NCBI RefSeq assembly: GCF_000418365.1
Contig: NC_021663.1
Span: 1,736,001 to 1,800,000 of the forward strand
Length of the DNA: 64,000 nucleotides
Direction: 5' to 3'
Source: Corynebacterium terpenotabidum Y-11
GTDB lineage: Bacteria > Actinomycetota > Actinomycetes > Mycobacteriales > Mycobacteriaceae
Part shown: positions 8,771 through 17,362 of the stretch, piece after piece
Layout: every line of letters starts with the position of its first letter
How positions within the stretch are numbered: the stretch's first letter is position 1
Notes under the pieces: generated by a model
What the model was told of the DNA's origin: nothing
Databases searched by the model: none
Seen by the model: only the letters and a program-made list of their open reading frames with translations
Position numbers and translations under genes: made by a program

Positions 8771-11563
8771 TCACCCCAGCACCTCCGACATCGGGACGAA
8801 GGTCGCCCCGGCAATGCCGTCGAAACGGTCGACGTCACAGGTGAGCACGATGATCTGGTGTTCATTGCCGAGATCGTCGAGGACCACGTTCATCCGCCCG
8901 ATCCTCCCCTGGTCGGAGAACCCGAGCGCATCGTCGATGATGACCGGAACAGACTCGCCTCCGCCGACGAGTTCCGCCACGGCCAGCCTGCTGAGCACCG
9001 CCAACTGCTCGCGGGCACCACCAGACAGGCGGTCAATGTCCAGGGTCACCCCGTCCAGATTGCGGCGCGACACCCCGAGTTCGCCGTCGAACTCGAACTG
9101 CACCGGAGCGCCGTAGAGATTCCGGGCCAGCCGCTCCACCGCCGCCCGGAACGGCGCCTCATAGCGTTCCCGGGCCCGGGTCAGAGCGGCCTGGACCTCG
9201 ATGTGGAGCAGTTCGGCGGCATCAGCCTGTCGGCGGACCCGTCGGTAGCTCCGCTCCGCACGTTCCCGCGCGGCGTCCGCCTCATCGAGCCTTTCCGCCA
9301 CACCACTGTGTTCCCCGAGCGCCCCGTTCGCCCTGGACAACGCCTTATCGGTCTCCACCTCACGCTCCCGGAGCCGACGGACCTTGGCCGCTGCCCCGTC
9401 GGCGAGCCGTTCCAGCATGTCGACGTCGATCTCGCCGACCGATGCCGCAGCCTCCACCCGGCGCTTCTCCGCCTCAGCCAGCTCGTGTCCCCGGCATTCC
9501 AGCGCCGCGCGGAGGACCTCGTCCGGGTCGGTCTCCCGCTCCGTGTCGAGGGCGGAGGACAGCCGCAGCCGGGTGGCCTCAGCGCGTTCCAGTTCCGCCT
9601 TCTGGACATCAAGACGCACCGCAGCACCGGACCTGACCGTGCGGTCAAGATTCTCCTGCAGCTCCTCGACGCCGCGGGTGGCGTCCTCGGCGACCGCATC
9701 GAGCTCTGCCGACGTCGCGGTGACGGCGTCCTCGAGGGTCTCCACGCTGTCGTCGGTCGTCACCGTCGGCACCCCGGGCAGGTCCACCGACCCCTCCGGA
9801 TCCTCCGTCCGGATCCTGGTCAGTGCCTCCGCCATCCGTTCCCGCGCCTGGCGCTGCTGCGTCGTGGCAGACTCCAGCCGGGCGCTGAGTTCGGTGAGCG
9901 GTGAACCAGCCGTGATCCGGGCGAGCCGCAGACGGGCGTCGGCAAGGGTGACTTCTGCCAGTTTCCGCTGGTCAGCGAGGGCGTCGGCGTGTGCGGTATC
10001 GCTGACCCCCAGGATCCCGAGGCAACGGTTCCGCTCCGCGGCTGCCCGCACCACGTCGTCCTCGAGCTCGCTGACGTCGCGGGCCGGGGTCACCGTGACG
10101 GTGTAGTCGCCCAAGCCGATGGTCCGGCGTGCGGCCACACGAATCCGCGCGTGCCCGTCCTCCAGGTCATCCGGGGCACCGTCGATGTTGATCTGCCCGT
10201 CGACCGGCCCGTCGACGTCGATGACCGTAGCCGCCGCGTCTCGGACGGAGACGGCCTGCCGGTAGGCCGTGTCGGCAATCCCGAGGTCACGCATGGCCGA
10301 CTCGGTCGCCGGGTTCTGGTTCAGCAGGTCGGTGAGATCCCGGACCTCGGCGTCAGCCTCGCCGGCCTTGTGCAGGCGTTCACGCAGGTCAACACACTCC
10401 TTGTCGGCATCCTGGGACGTCGTTCGTGCCGTCACGAAACCGGCCCAGGCCGTCGCGAGCCGGGCTTCCCGTCGCGCCGCGGTGATTCGGGTACGGAGCT
10501 GGACAGCCTGTTCTTTCTCGCGGTCGGACTGTTGTGCGGTCTCCTCGACCGCCCTCGAACGGGCGGCCACCGACTCCTCCGCCTCTGTCACATCCCGCAC
10601 CCGCTCCTCACGGACACGCATCCGCTGTTCAGCGAGGTCAACCTCGCGTTGTGCCGCGGCCACCGCCCGGTCGACATGCCCGAGTTTCTCCGCCACCGCT
10701 CGACCCGCCGTCAGCTCGGCCTGTGCCGCGGCCGCATCGTCCACGGCGGCGGGCTGCCGGGCGACCACCTTCGCCTTCTCTGCCACCAACTGCTCCATCT
10801 CGGTGATGAGATTCTGCGCCTTGGCGTAGGCGGAACGTGCGGCCTCATGGTCCGCGACCGCCTTGTCCCTGGCTTTCTCGGCCGCGGCCAGTTCCTTCGA
10901 CGGTTTGCCGCCGGGCGTGAAGTACCGCTCGTACACGGCGCGGATCCGCGCGATCACGGCATCTGCGGCGTCGGTGTCCCGCACCTGCCCCACGGATGTG
11001 TCAGCAGCGTCGGCAGCGTCAGCAGCGTCGGCAGCGTCAGCAGCGTCGGCAGCGTCAGCAGCGTCGGTAGTGTCCGCCTCCTCCCCCAACGCCTGCTCCA
11101 GAGTCCGGATCCCGGACGCCGCCAGGAGGTCCAGACTCGCCCCCTGTTCGATCGTCAGCGCGTCGAGGAGTGTGGTGTCCAGACCTTCGGCGAGGATTGC
11201 CGCGAACCGCTCGGCGGCTTGACGCCCGGTGAGGCTCTCGCTCCGGGGCGCACGGACCGTAAGTTCACACCGTCCGCTGCCCTTGTTGAACGCCTTGAGG
11301 ACGGTGAGCCGGTAACCGGCGACCGTCAGATCGGCGGAAATGGTCGTCGCCTCGTCCGCGGTGACGCTCTTCAGGGCGCGGACCTGCTTCGATTTCGAGC
11401 TGACCGGTACGTCGGCCAACAGCAATCCGAAAGCGTCGAGCAGGGTGGACTTCCCCATCTCGTTCGGCCCGTGGACGACGACCACGCCATGGTCCGGCAG
11501 TTCCAGGTGTGCGTGCTCCACCCCGGCGACATGGTCCAGGGTCAGTGAATGAACGGTCAGCAT
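8771..11563 (-). CDS. SbcC/Rad50/YhaN-like SMC-type ATPase
   Basis: Large ABC-type ATPase of about 930 residues, probably the motor subunit of a nuclease complex with the phosphoesterase encoded 2 bp upstream. The N-terminus has Walker A GPNEMGKST (about residues 31-39), the GPNExGKS form seen in the YhaN group. The middle is a long Ala/Glu/Arg-rich coiled coil. The C-terminus has the ABC signature LSGGAREQLAVLSRLA, Walker B VPVIIDDALGFSD and a terminal IIVLTCDVDRF. A low-complexity DAADAADAAD stretch at about residues 165-187 comes from an 18-bp repeat. No CxxC zinc hook is visible. The assigned ATG 11563 follows directly on the nuclease gene. DNA-end processing is inferred from the family. 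Confidence 0.85.
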   Translation of the reverse strand: MLTVHSLTLDHVAGVEHAHLELPDHGVVVVHGPNEMGKSTLLDAFGLLLADVPVSSKSKQVRALKSVTADEATTISADLTVAGYRLTVLKAFNKGSGRCELTVRAPRSESLTGRQAAERFAAILAEGLDTTLLDALTIEQGASLDLLAASGIRTLEQALGEEADTTDAADAADAADAADAADAADAADTSVGQVRDTDAADAVIARIRAVYERYFTPGGKPSKELAAAEKARDKAVADHEAARSAYAKAQNLITEMEQLVAEKAKVVARQPAAVDDAAAAQAELTAGRAVAEKLGHVDRAVAAAQREVDLAEQRMRVREERVRDVTEAEESVAARSRAVEETAQQSDREKEQAVQLRTRITAARREARLATAWAGFVTARTTSQDADKECVDLRERLHKAGEADAEVRDLTDLLNQNPATESAMRDLGIADTAYRQAVSVRDAAATVIDVDGPVDGQINIDGAPDDLEDGHARIRVAARRTIGLGDYTVTVTPARDVSELEDDVVRAAAERNRCLGILGVSDTAHADALADQRKLAEVTLADARLRLARITAGSPLTELSARLESATTQQRQARERMAEALTRIRTEDPEGSVDLPGVPTVTTDDSVETLEDAVTATSAELDAVAEDATRGVEELQENLDRTVRSGAAVRLDVQKAELERAEATRLRLSSALDTERETDPDEVLRAALECRGHELAEAEKRRVEAAASVGEIDVDMLERLADGAAAKVRRLREREVETDKALSRANGALGEHSGVAERLDEADAARERAERSYRRVRRQADAAELLHIEVQAALTRARERYEAPFRAAVERLARNLYGAPVQFEFDGELGVSRRNLDGVTLDIDRLSGGAREQLAVLSRLAVAELVGGGESVPVIIDDALGFSDQGRIGRMNVVLDDLGNEHQIIVLTCDVDRFDGIAGATFVPMSEVLG
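11001..11072. repeat. Four tandem 18-bp repeats inside the ATPase gene
   Basis: The unit TCAGCAGCGTCGGCAGCG occurs four times in tandem; the last copy differs at two positions. Each unit is itself two diverged 9-bp halves. It encodes a (DAA)n run on the minus strand, a length that can vary in frame by slippage. Confidence 0.9.
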
Positions 11564-11565
11564 CG

Positions 11566-12831
11566 TCAGTTCCCTCCAGCTGTCAGTTCCGCGCCGGAGA
11601 GCCGGTACAGCAGGCGCAGGGCATCCCGCGCGGCGTTCTCTCCCTCCGCGGTCCGCTGCGACAGCACGCGGGCGGCCGCACCGACCGCTCCCGGCCACCG
11701 TGCGTCGGCGAGTTCCTCGTCGTCGGGGACGACATGCAGCCCCATCGTGCGCTCCCGGGGATACAGTGCCGCGAAGGACGGGGCACACGCCGCGATCTCC
11801 CGGTCGAGCCGGGCACCGGTGGCCAGGTCCACCGTCCCGGTCAACGAGTACTTCACTACCGTCGTCCGCGGGTCCGGCAGATCTCCCAACCGGTCGACCC
11901 AGTCGGTGACGTCCTCATCGGAGTTGATCTGCGCGTCCAGGGCCAGGAAGTGCCACACGCCGACCTCGACCTCCGTCACGGACACCGCTGCCGGCGCCCC
12001 GGGGTCGTCGGTGGCCGGGGTGACCTCGACGATGAGCGCGTAGCCGGACCTGCCCTCACCACCACCGTCCTCCTCCCGGAAGGCGGTGGGCTCCGGCGAA
12101 CCGGAGTAGCGGACTGTCCCGTCCGGATGGAGATCGGTGGACGAATGGGTGTCCCCGAGGGCGACATAGTCGACGACCCGGTCACGGCATGCCTGGGCCG
12201 CATTCTCCACGTCAATCACCGCCGGATCATCCTCGGAACTGTGGGAATCGGTCGCCCCGTGACCGACGAGGATACGGACCGGTCGATCAGCCATCATCGC
12301 CTCCGTCCCGTCATCCCGCAGGCTCCGCAGCGCAGCTGCCACCGGGTCGGCACTCATGTACTTCGACAGCAGCGGGGCGCCGACGATCTCGAGGGCAGGG
12401 GCCGCTGTCCCCGGAACCCGGCGCGGCACACTGTCCGTCAGCACCTCCACGGTCGGACGGAGATCATCGAAGACAGGGTCGTGGTAGATACTCGCCGGAT
12501 CATAGGGATCATGGTTGCCGGGGAGCAGATAGACCGGGACCGGCGATCTCCGGAGGATGTCGACACCCCGACGCCAGGTCCGGTCGTCGACGAGATTGTC
12601 GTCGAAGACATCCCCGGCGACGACCACCGCGGCACAGTCATGGTCGGCGGCCAGCCGGAACATCCGCTCAATGACCGCCAGCCGCGCCTCCTGATAGCGG
12701 GGGCCGGCTTCGTCGCCGAGGAACCACCGTTTCATCCCCAACTGCCAGTCAGAGGTATGGAGGATCCGGACACTGTGGCCCGGACGTTCGCCGTCCTCGG
12801 CGGTGGCCGGTGTGTGCGGTGTGTCAGTCAT
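11566..12831 (-). CDS. SbcD/YhaO-like metallophosphoesterase (DNA exonuclease)
   Basis: Calcineurin-like phosphoesterase of about 421 residues, likely the nuclease partner of the adjacent SbcC-like ATPase. Metal-binding motifs appear in order: RILHTSDWQLGMKRW (D, H), AVVVAGDVFDDNLVD (GD), LLPGNHDPYDPAS (GNHD), VGHGATDSHS (GH) and DYVALGDTHSST (GDxH). ATG 12831 (MTDTPHT) is chosen; it overlaps the stop of the upstream SWIM gene by 8 bp. The next gene starts 2 bp after its stop. Which of the SbcD or YhaO subfamilies fits better needs phylogeny. Confidence 0.87.
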   Translation of the reverse strand: MTDTPHTPATAEDGERPGHSVRILHTSDWQLGMKRWFLGDEAGPRYQEARLAVIERMFRLAADHDCAAVVVAGDVFDDNLVDDRTWRRGVDILRRSPVPVYLLPGNHDPYDPASIYHDPVFDDLRPTVEVLTDSVPRRVPGTAAPALEIVGAPLLSKYMSADPVAAALRSLRDDGTEAMMADRPVRILVGHGATDSHSSEDDPAVIDVENAAQACRDRVVDYVALGDTHSSTDLHPDGTVRYSGSPEPTAFREEDGGGEGRSGYALIVEVTPATDDPGAPAAVSVTEVEVGVWHFLALDAQINSDEDVTDWVDRLGDLPDPRTTVVKYSLTGTVDLATGARLDREIAACAPSFAALYPRERTMGLHVVPDDEELADARWPGAVGAAARVLSQRTAEGENAARDALRLLYRLSGAELTAGGN

Positions 12832-13972
12832 GCGTCCCGATTCTGCCGGATGGGTCGGACAGCCACGGCTCGTTGTCGAACGAATAGTCGATATCATCGT
12901 GGCCGGTGGTCAACAGGTCGTAGCAGCTCTGCAATTCATCCAGGACACGCAGCTGGTCCACCGTGTTCCAGCTGACCTTCCGGACCACCGCATTCCGAGT
13001 GTCGGTGTCACCCAGACCCAACCCCTGCTCCACATCGAGCCGGTCCCACTGCGGCAATCGGGACAGATCGCCCCAGAATTCCGCCGGACTGTAGCGGACC
13101 TCGTCCTCCGGCCGGGGGACTTGCCCGTCACCGGCACTATTCCCTCGGTCCCCGGGGCGTACCTCCCGGCGCTGCAGGTCCACGACCTCGGGATGGCGCC
13201 GCGCCTCCTGCTCCCCCACCTCGTCGACGAGCCTGAGCGTATCAACCCCCCGCCAGTCGAGGAACGCCACCGGATCCGCGGAGAACTTCTCCGCCACGGC
13301 ATGGGCCACCGCCACCCGGTGCTTGCACATCCCCGACCGGTCTGGACAGGTGCACCAGGAGTCCCCGAGATCCTCCACCCGGAACAACACCGCAGCCACA
13401 TCCCGGCGCGGCTCCTTCCCGGCGAGCAGACGGCTGAGATTGTCGGCGTGCTCGAGGCACTCCCCGCGTACATAGGCGACCTGGTTGCCGGTGAGCAGCC
13501 GCCACCGCATCGACACCTCGAAAGGCTCCGGCTGCGAACCCGCCACCAGAGCCGTGACCTCTCCCTGCTCAATGTCCAGGTGCCGGACATTACCGGACCG
13601 GAAATACTCGCGACCGCGGGAATTCCGGGCGGTGTCCGCCTGTCGGCACACCGCCTCCAGCAGGGTCCGGGCACCCCATCCCTCGGACCGGCCGATCCCG
13701 CGCTGTTCCCGGTGCCGGGCGTCCCGGCGTCGCGCCGCAGCATCGGCCACGGTCGGGGACAGTCCGGCCGCCGCCATCGCCGCCTTCGTCGCCGTGATGC
13801 GTGCCTGCGCGTCCTCCACCCGATTCGCCCGGTCCCGGCGCTCCCGCCCCCGCGGCCCGAAGTCGGCCTCGATGACATTGTCGCCCCACTCCGGCTTCGG
13901 TGTCCCCAGCCGGGACCTGCCACCGCGACTGCTGCTGCCCCGGCCACCGCTGCGGCCGTCACTGTCCGTCAT
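12824..13972 (-). CDS. SWIM zinc-finger protein
   Basis: Protein of about 382 residues with a SWIM motif CTCPDRSGMCKH (CxCx6CxH) around the middle, a fold that binds nucleic acids or proteins. The N-terminus is basic and Ser/Gly/Arg-rich; a domain around LLEAVCRQADTARNSRGREYFRSGNVRHLDIEQGEVTALV is typical of actinobacterial SWIM proteins encoded beside SNF2 helicases. Two ATGs are close: 13978 and 13972. The second has better spacing from GGAGAGG. It overlaps the SNF2 gene by 14 bp, so the two are coupled. Likely partner of the helicase; no enzymatic motif is seen. Confidence 0.82.
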   Translation of the reverse strand: MTDSDGRSGGRGSSSRGGRSRLGTPKPEWGDNVIEADFGPRGRERRDRANRVEDAQARITATKAAMAAAGLSPTVADAAARRRDARHREQRGIGRSEGWGARTLLEAVCRQADTARNSRGREYFRSGNVRHLDIEQGEVTALVAGSQPEPFEVSMRWRLLTGNQVAYVRGECLEHADNLSRLLAGKEPRRDVAAVLFRVEDLGDSWCTCPDRSGMCKHRVAVAHAVAEKFSADPVAFLDWRGVDTLRLVDEVGEQEARRHPEVVDLQRREVRPGDRGNSAGDGQVPRPEDEVRYSPAEFWGDLSRLPQWDRLDVEQGLGLGDTDTRNAVVRKVSWNTVDQLRVLDELQSCYDLLTTGHDDIDYSFDNEPWLSDPSGRIGTHD

Positions 13973-16900
13973 GGTCATCCTCTCCGTCCGTCGCCGCGTC
14001 CCGACCACCGTGCCGACGCGCCAGGTCCTCCTGGAACTCCGCCCAGTTCGCGGCGATCTGCGCCATCGCCTCAGCCAACGCGTCCTCTCCCTCACGACCA
14101 CCGAAGCGGCGGTCGGTGGTTGCCCGGTTGAGCCGCCACAGGTCCTTCAGCGAGGCGTCGTCCATCCTCGTCAGCCAGCTCTCGCCGGCACTGACGACAT
14201 CGCCGGCAAGGTCCCGCTTCGCTCCGAGGATGTCGTTGATCCTCTCATCGAGGGTACCGACCGCAATGAGTTTGTGGACGCGGACGTCCTGGCCCTGCCC
14301 GATCCGGTAGGCCCGGTCCGTGGCCTGATCCTCCACCGCCGGATTCCACCACCGGTCGACGTGGACCACCACGCTCGCCCGCGTCAGCGTGATACCGGTT
14401 CCACCGGCCCTGGTCGACAGGATCATCACCGTCGGCCCGGTACTCTCCTGGAAGTCGGCGACCATGCGCGTGCGTGCCGTGCGGCTCAGGCCACCGTGGA
14501 GCATCGGTACCGTGATCCCGAAATCATGCTCGAGGTCGGGGATCAGCATCCGGCCGAACGAGGGGAACTGCGTGAACACGAGGACGCTGCGTCCTTCGGC
14601 GATCGCCGCGGAGATGATCCGGAACAGTCGTTCAACCTTGCCGGACCGGTGTCGGCCGTCCTTTTTCAGCCCCGAGCCATCCCCGCTGAAGTGCGCCGGG
14701 TGGTTGCAGATCTCCTTGAAATGCGTCAGTGCGGTGAGTACCAGTCCAGCCCGACGCTCAGTCCGGCTGTTGGACAGCCGCTCGTTGATGTCCGCGGTGT
14801 ACGCCTCGTACAGGGCCGCCTGCTCATCAGTCAGCGGGACGCGGTCGGTGAACTCCCGCTTCTCCGGGAGCCCCAGGTCAAGGCTTTCATCAGTCTTCAC
14901 CCGTCGGAGGATGAACGGGTCGACCAGGCGACGCAGCCGTTCCACGTCCTCCGGGTCACGGTCCCGTTCGATCTTCGATCCGATGGCGTTGTGGAAGGCC
15001 TTGGTCGAACCGAGCATCCCCGGATTACAGAAGTCCATCAGGGTGTGCAGCTCCGACAGCCGGTTCTCCACCGGCGTGCCGCTCAGGGCGATGCGGTGAT
15101 CAGCGGCCAGCGCGCGGACCGCTCTCGACTGGGCGGTGCCAGGGTTCTTGATGTTCTGCGCCTCATCGGCGACCACCCTGCCCCAGCGGACCTGACCGTA
15201 ACGACCGGGGTTGCGGCCGACGGTGCCGTAACTGGTGACGACGAGGTCGACCTTCCCGACCGCGTCCGGGAACTCCTCGTCCGCCACCTTGGCCGACCCG
15301 TGGTCCACCAGGACACGGAGGTCCGGCACATGCCGGGAGACCTCGGACGTCCAGGCGTCCAGCACCGACGTCGGAGCGACGACGAGGGTGGGCCCGGTGG
15401 TCTCGTCATGCGCCCGCTCCCAGGCGAGCAGGGCCAGGACCTGGAGGGTCTTCCCCAACCCCATGTCATCGGCGAGGATCGCCCCGAGCCGGTGCCGGAA
15501 CATCCAGACCAGCCAGTTCAGGCCCCGCTGCTGATGCTCGCGCAGGGTCACCCTGACCGTGGACGGCACGTCGACCCGCTCCGGCGGACCGAGCACCGGC
15601 ATGTCACCGGAGGTGCTGCCCGGATGCTGCGCAGCGAGCATCCGACCGACCCAGCCGTCGGCGTCGATCTCCAGCTCCTCGTCGGTGTCCCAGGGGCGGT
15701 CGGACGCCGCGAGTTCGGCCGAGAGCAGGTCGCCGAGGGTGACCAGAGGATGTAGTGCGTCCTCGTCCACGCCCGCCGCGTCCCGATCGGACGCTGCCTG
15801 CTCCGCGGCCCGCTGTGCCTCGGTGACGGTGCGGAAGTAGCTACGGGCCCGGGAGAGGGAATCCCCGTCGAGCCGGACGTACCGCCCCTTGACCTCCACC
15901 ACTGACCGGGCGGAGGTGAGCAGATCATGCTTCTGCAACGGCGACAGCTCTTCACCGTCGACCGAGATACCCCAGTCAAAGGAGAGGATCTGGTCCATGC
16001 CCATCCTCCCCTCCGCCGGCCCGGAGCCCACCGGTGCGATCCTCACCCGCACTCGGGGACGCACTGTGGACCAGCCCCGGGGAACGAGGACCTCCACACC
16101 GGCCGCCGCCAGAGCCGCCACCCCGTCGGTGAGCAGCTGTTCCACCTCTGACATGGTCAGGGCGAAGGCGAGGGCGCGGTCCTGTGCCGGATGACCGGTC
16201 AGCGACTCCGGTTCCGGGAACCACACCCCCGTGCGCAACCATCCTTCCAGCGGCGTGGCCGCCTCGCGCAACAATGGCCAGGCCCGGAGTGCCGTGTCCA
16301 CCCCGCGGCGCAGGAGCCGGGTCACCTCCTCGTCCGCCCCGGCGGCGGGGATCTCCGCAGCAGGGGCGTCGTCGGCCGACAGGCGCACACCAAGACGCCA
16401 GCACCGGGGTTCCGCAGATACCCCGGACCCCGGGGGAGGTGTCTCCGACGCCACACCCGACGGCTCCTGCAGGGTGAGGACCATCCGGGTCGCTTCCTCC
16501 CGCGCCGACCGACGCCAGGCCGCGAGACCGTCCGCGACCAGCGGGGTCAGTCGCCGATCCGCATCGCCGGTGGCCAACGCCGTGACGAAGTGGTTCTCCC
16601 ACTGGATCCCGGACCGTGCCGCCCGGTCACGCAACAGACCCACGCACATCCAGTGAACGAGTTCATCGGCTGCCCGCCGCACAACATCGGGACCTCCGTT
16701 GAGGGTGAGCACCACGGGCGCATGGTTCCCGAAGTCGGCGAGGATCCGGTTGTGCACCCCGGAGGATGCCACGCACCACACCGGGAACCACCGGCCGTCG
16801 GCGAACTGGAGCTTCATCATCACCCGCCCGGACGTGACGACATCCAGGAGGAATTCGTAGAGACGCACCAGCCAGACCGTCTCCGCACTCAACCCGGTCC

Positions 16901-17213
16901 GCTCCGGGTCCACTGTCGGCGCCGCTGCCCTGAGGTACGCCGACAGGTACGCGAACACCTCCAGGGACTGTTCCGGGATCCACGCCTGGGTGTGGAGCGG
17001 GAGCGTCCTGACGATGCCCCGGGGAGTGGCGACCTGCATGCCCTCCCGGCGCCGCAACGCCCGCGCACCGACCAGCTGCTTCAGGGGTTCAGCGAGGTCA
17101 CTGTCACCGACCTCGGCCGGGTCAACGACCACGGCGTGACCATCCACCCGCTCGACCCAGAGGTGGAGCCCCTGGCCAGCGAGCCACAGCAGATGTACCT
17201 GGTGTTCAGTCAC
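13959..17213 (-). CDS. SNF2-family DNA translocase/helicase (HelZ-like)
   Basis: Superfamily 2 ATPase of about 1084 residues. The N-terminal half (about 1-580) is the SNF2-associated region found in bacterial members. The ATPase core follows: motif I DDMGLGKTLQVLALL, motif II in VVADEAQNIKNP, motif III ALSGTPVENRLSEL, then helicase C motifs VLVFTQFPSFGRML, STRAGGTGITLTRA and VEDQATDRAYRIGQ. It is the first gene of a four-gene run and resembles M. tuberculosis HelZ. GTG 17213 is chosen; TACACA (17225-17220) lies 6 nt upstream, so a leaderless start is possible. Downstream genes overlap it or are nearly contiguous. Confidence 0.9.
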   Translation of the reverse strand: MTEHQVHLLWLAGQGLHLWVERVDGHAVVVDPAEVGDSDLAEPLKQLVGARALRRREGMQVATPRGIVRTLPLHTQAWIPEQSLEVFAYLSAYLRAAAPTVDPERTGLSAETVWLVRLYEFLLDVVTSGRVMMKLQFADGRWFPVWCVASSGVHNRILADFGNHAPVVLTLNGGPDVVRRAADELVHWMCVGLLRDRAARSGIQWENHFVTALATGDADRRLTPLVADGLAAWRRSAREEATRMVLTLQEPSGVASETPPPGSGVSAEPRCWRLGVRLSADDAPAAEIPAAGADEEVTRLLRRGVDTALRAWPLLREAATPLEGWLRTGVWFPEPESLTGHPAQDRALAFALTMSEVEQLLTDGVAALAAAGVEVLVPRGWSTVRPRVRVRIAPVGSGPAEGRMGMDQILSFDWGISVDGEELSPLQKHDLLTSARSVVEVKGRYVRLDGDSLSRARSYFRTVTEAQRAAEQAASDRDAAGVDEDALHPLVTLGDLLSAELAASDRPWDTDEELEIDADGWVGRMLAAQHPGSTSGDMPVLGPPERVDVPSTVRVTLREHQQRGLNWLVWMFRHRLGAILADDMGLGKTLQVLALLAWERAHDETTGPTLVVAPTSVLDAWTSEVSRHVPDLRVLVDHGSAKVADEEFPDAVGKVDLVVTSYGTVGRNPGRYGQVRWGRVVADEAQNIKNPGTAQSRAVRALAADHRIALSGTPVENRLSELHTLMDFCNPGMLGSTKAFHNAIGSKIERDRDPEDVERLRRLVDPFILRRVKTDESLDLGLPEKREFTDRVPLTDEQAALYEAYTADINERLSNSRTERRAGLVLTALTHFKEICNHPAHFSGDGSGLKKDGRHRSGKVERLFRIISAAIAEGRSVLVFTQFPSFGRMLIPDLEHDFGITVPMLHGGLSRTARTRMVADFQESTGPTVMILSTRAGGTGITLTRASVVVHVDRWWNPAVEDQATDRAYRIGQGQDVRVHKLIAVGTLDERINDILGAKRDLAGDVVSAGESWLTRMDDASLKDLWRLNRATTDRRFGGREGEDALAEAMAQIAANWAEFQEDLARRHGGRDAATDGEDDHDGQ

Positions 17214-17362
17214 TCCCCTTGTGTACCACGCTGCTCGGACAGTTCCGGAACAGGAGTCGAACATTCCGGGCGACGCCCTGGGCCGACCCGGCGAACGCAG
17301 TGGACCGCGGTTGCCTCTACCCTGGTTGCCGACGACATACCTCGAGCTGAAGGAGACCTGCC

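Noticed and set aside
12803..15755. Long plus-strand frames across the SWIM and SNF2 genes
   Set aside because: Low-complexity, Arg/Pro/Ser-rich shadows of well-supported minus-strand genes.
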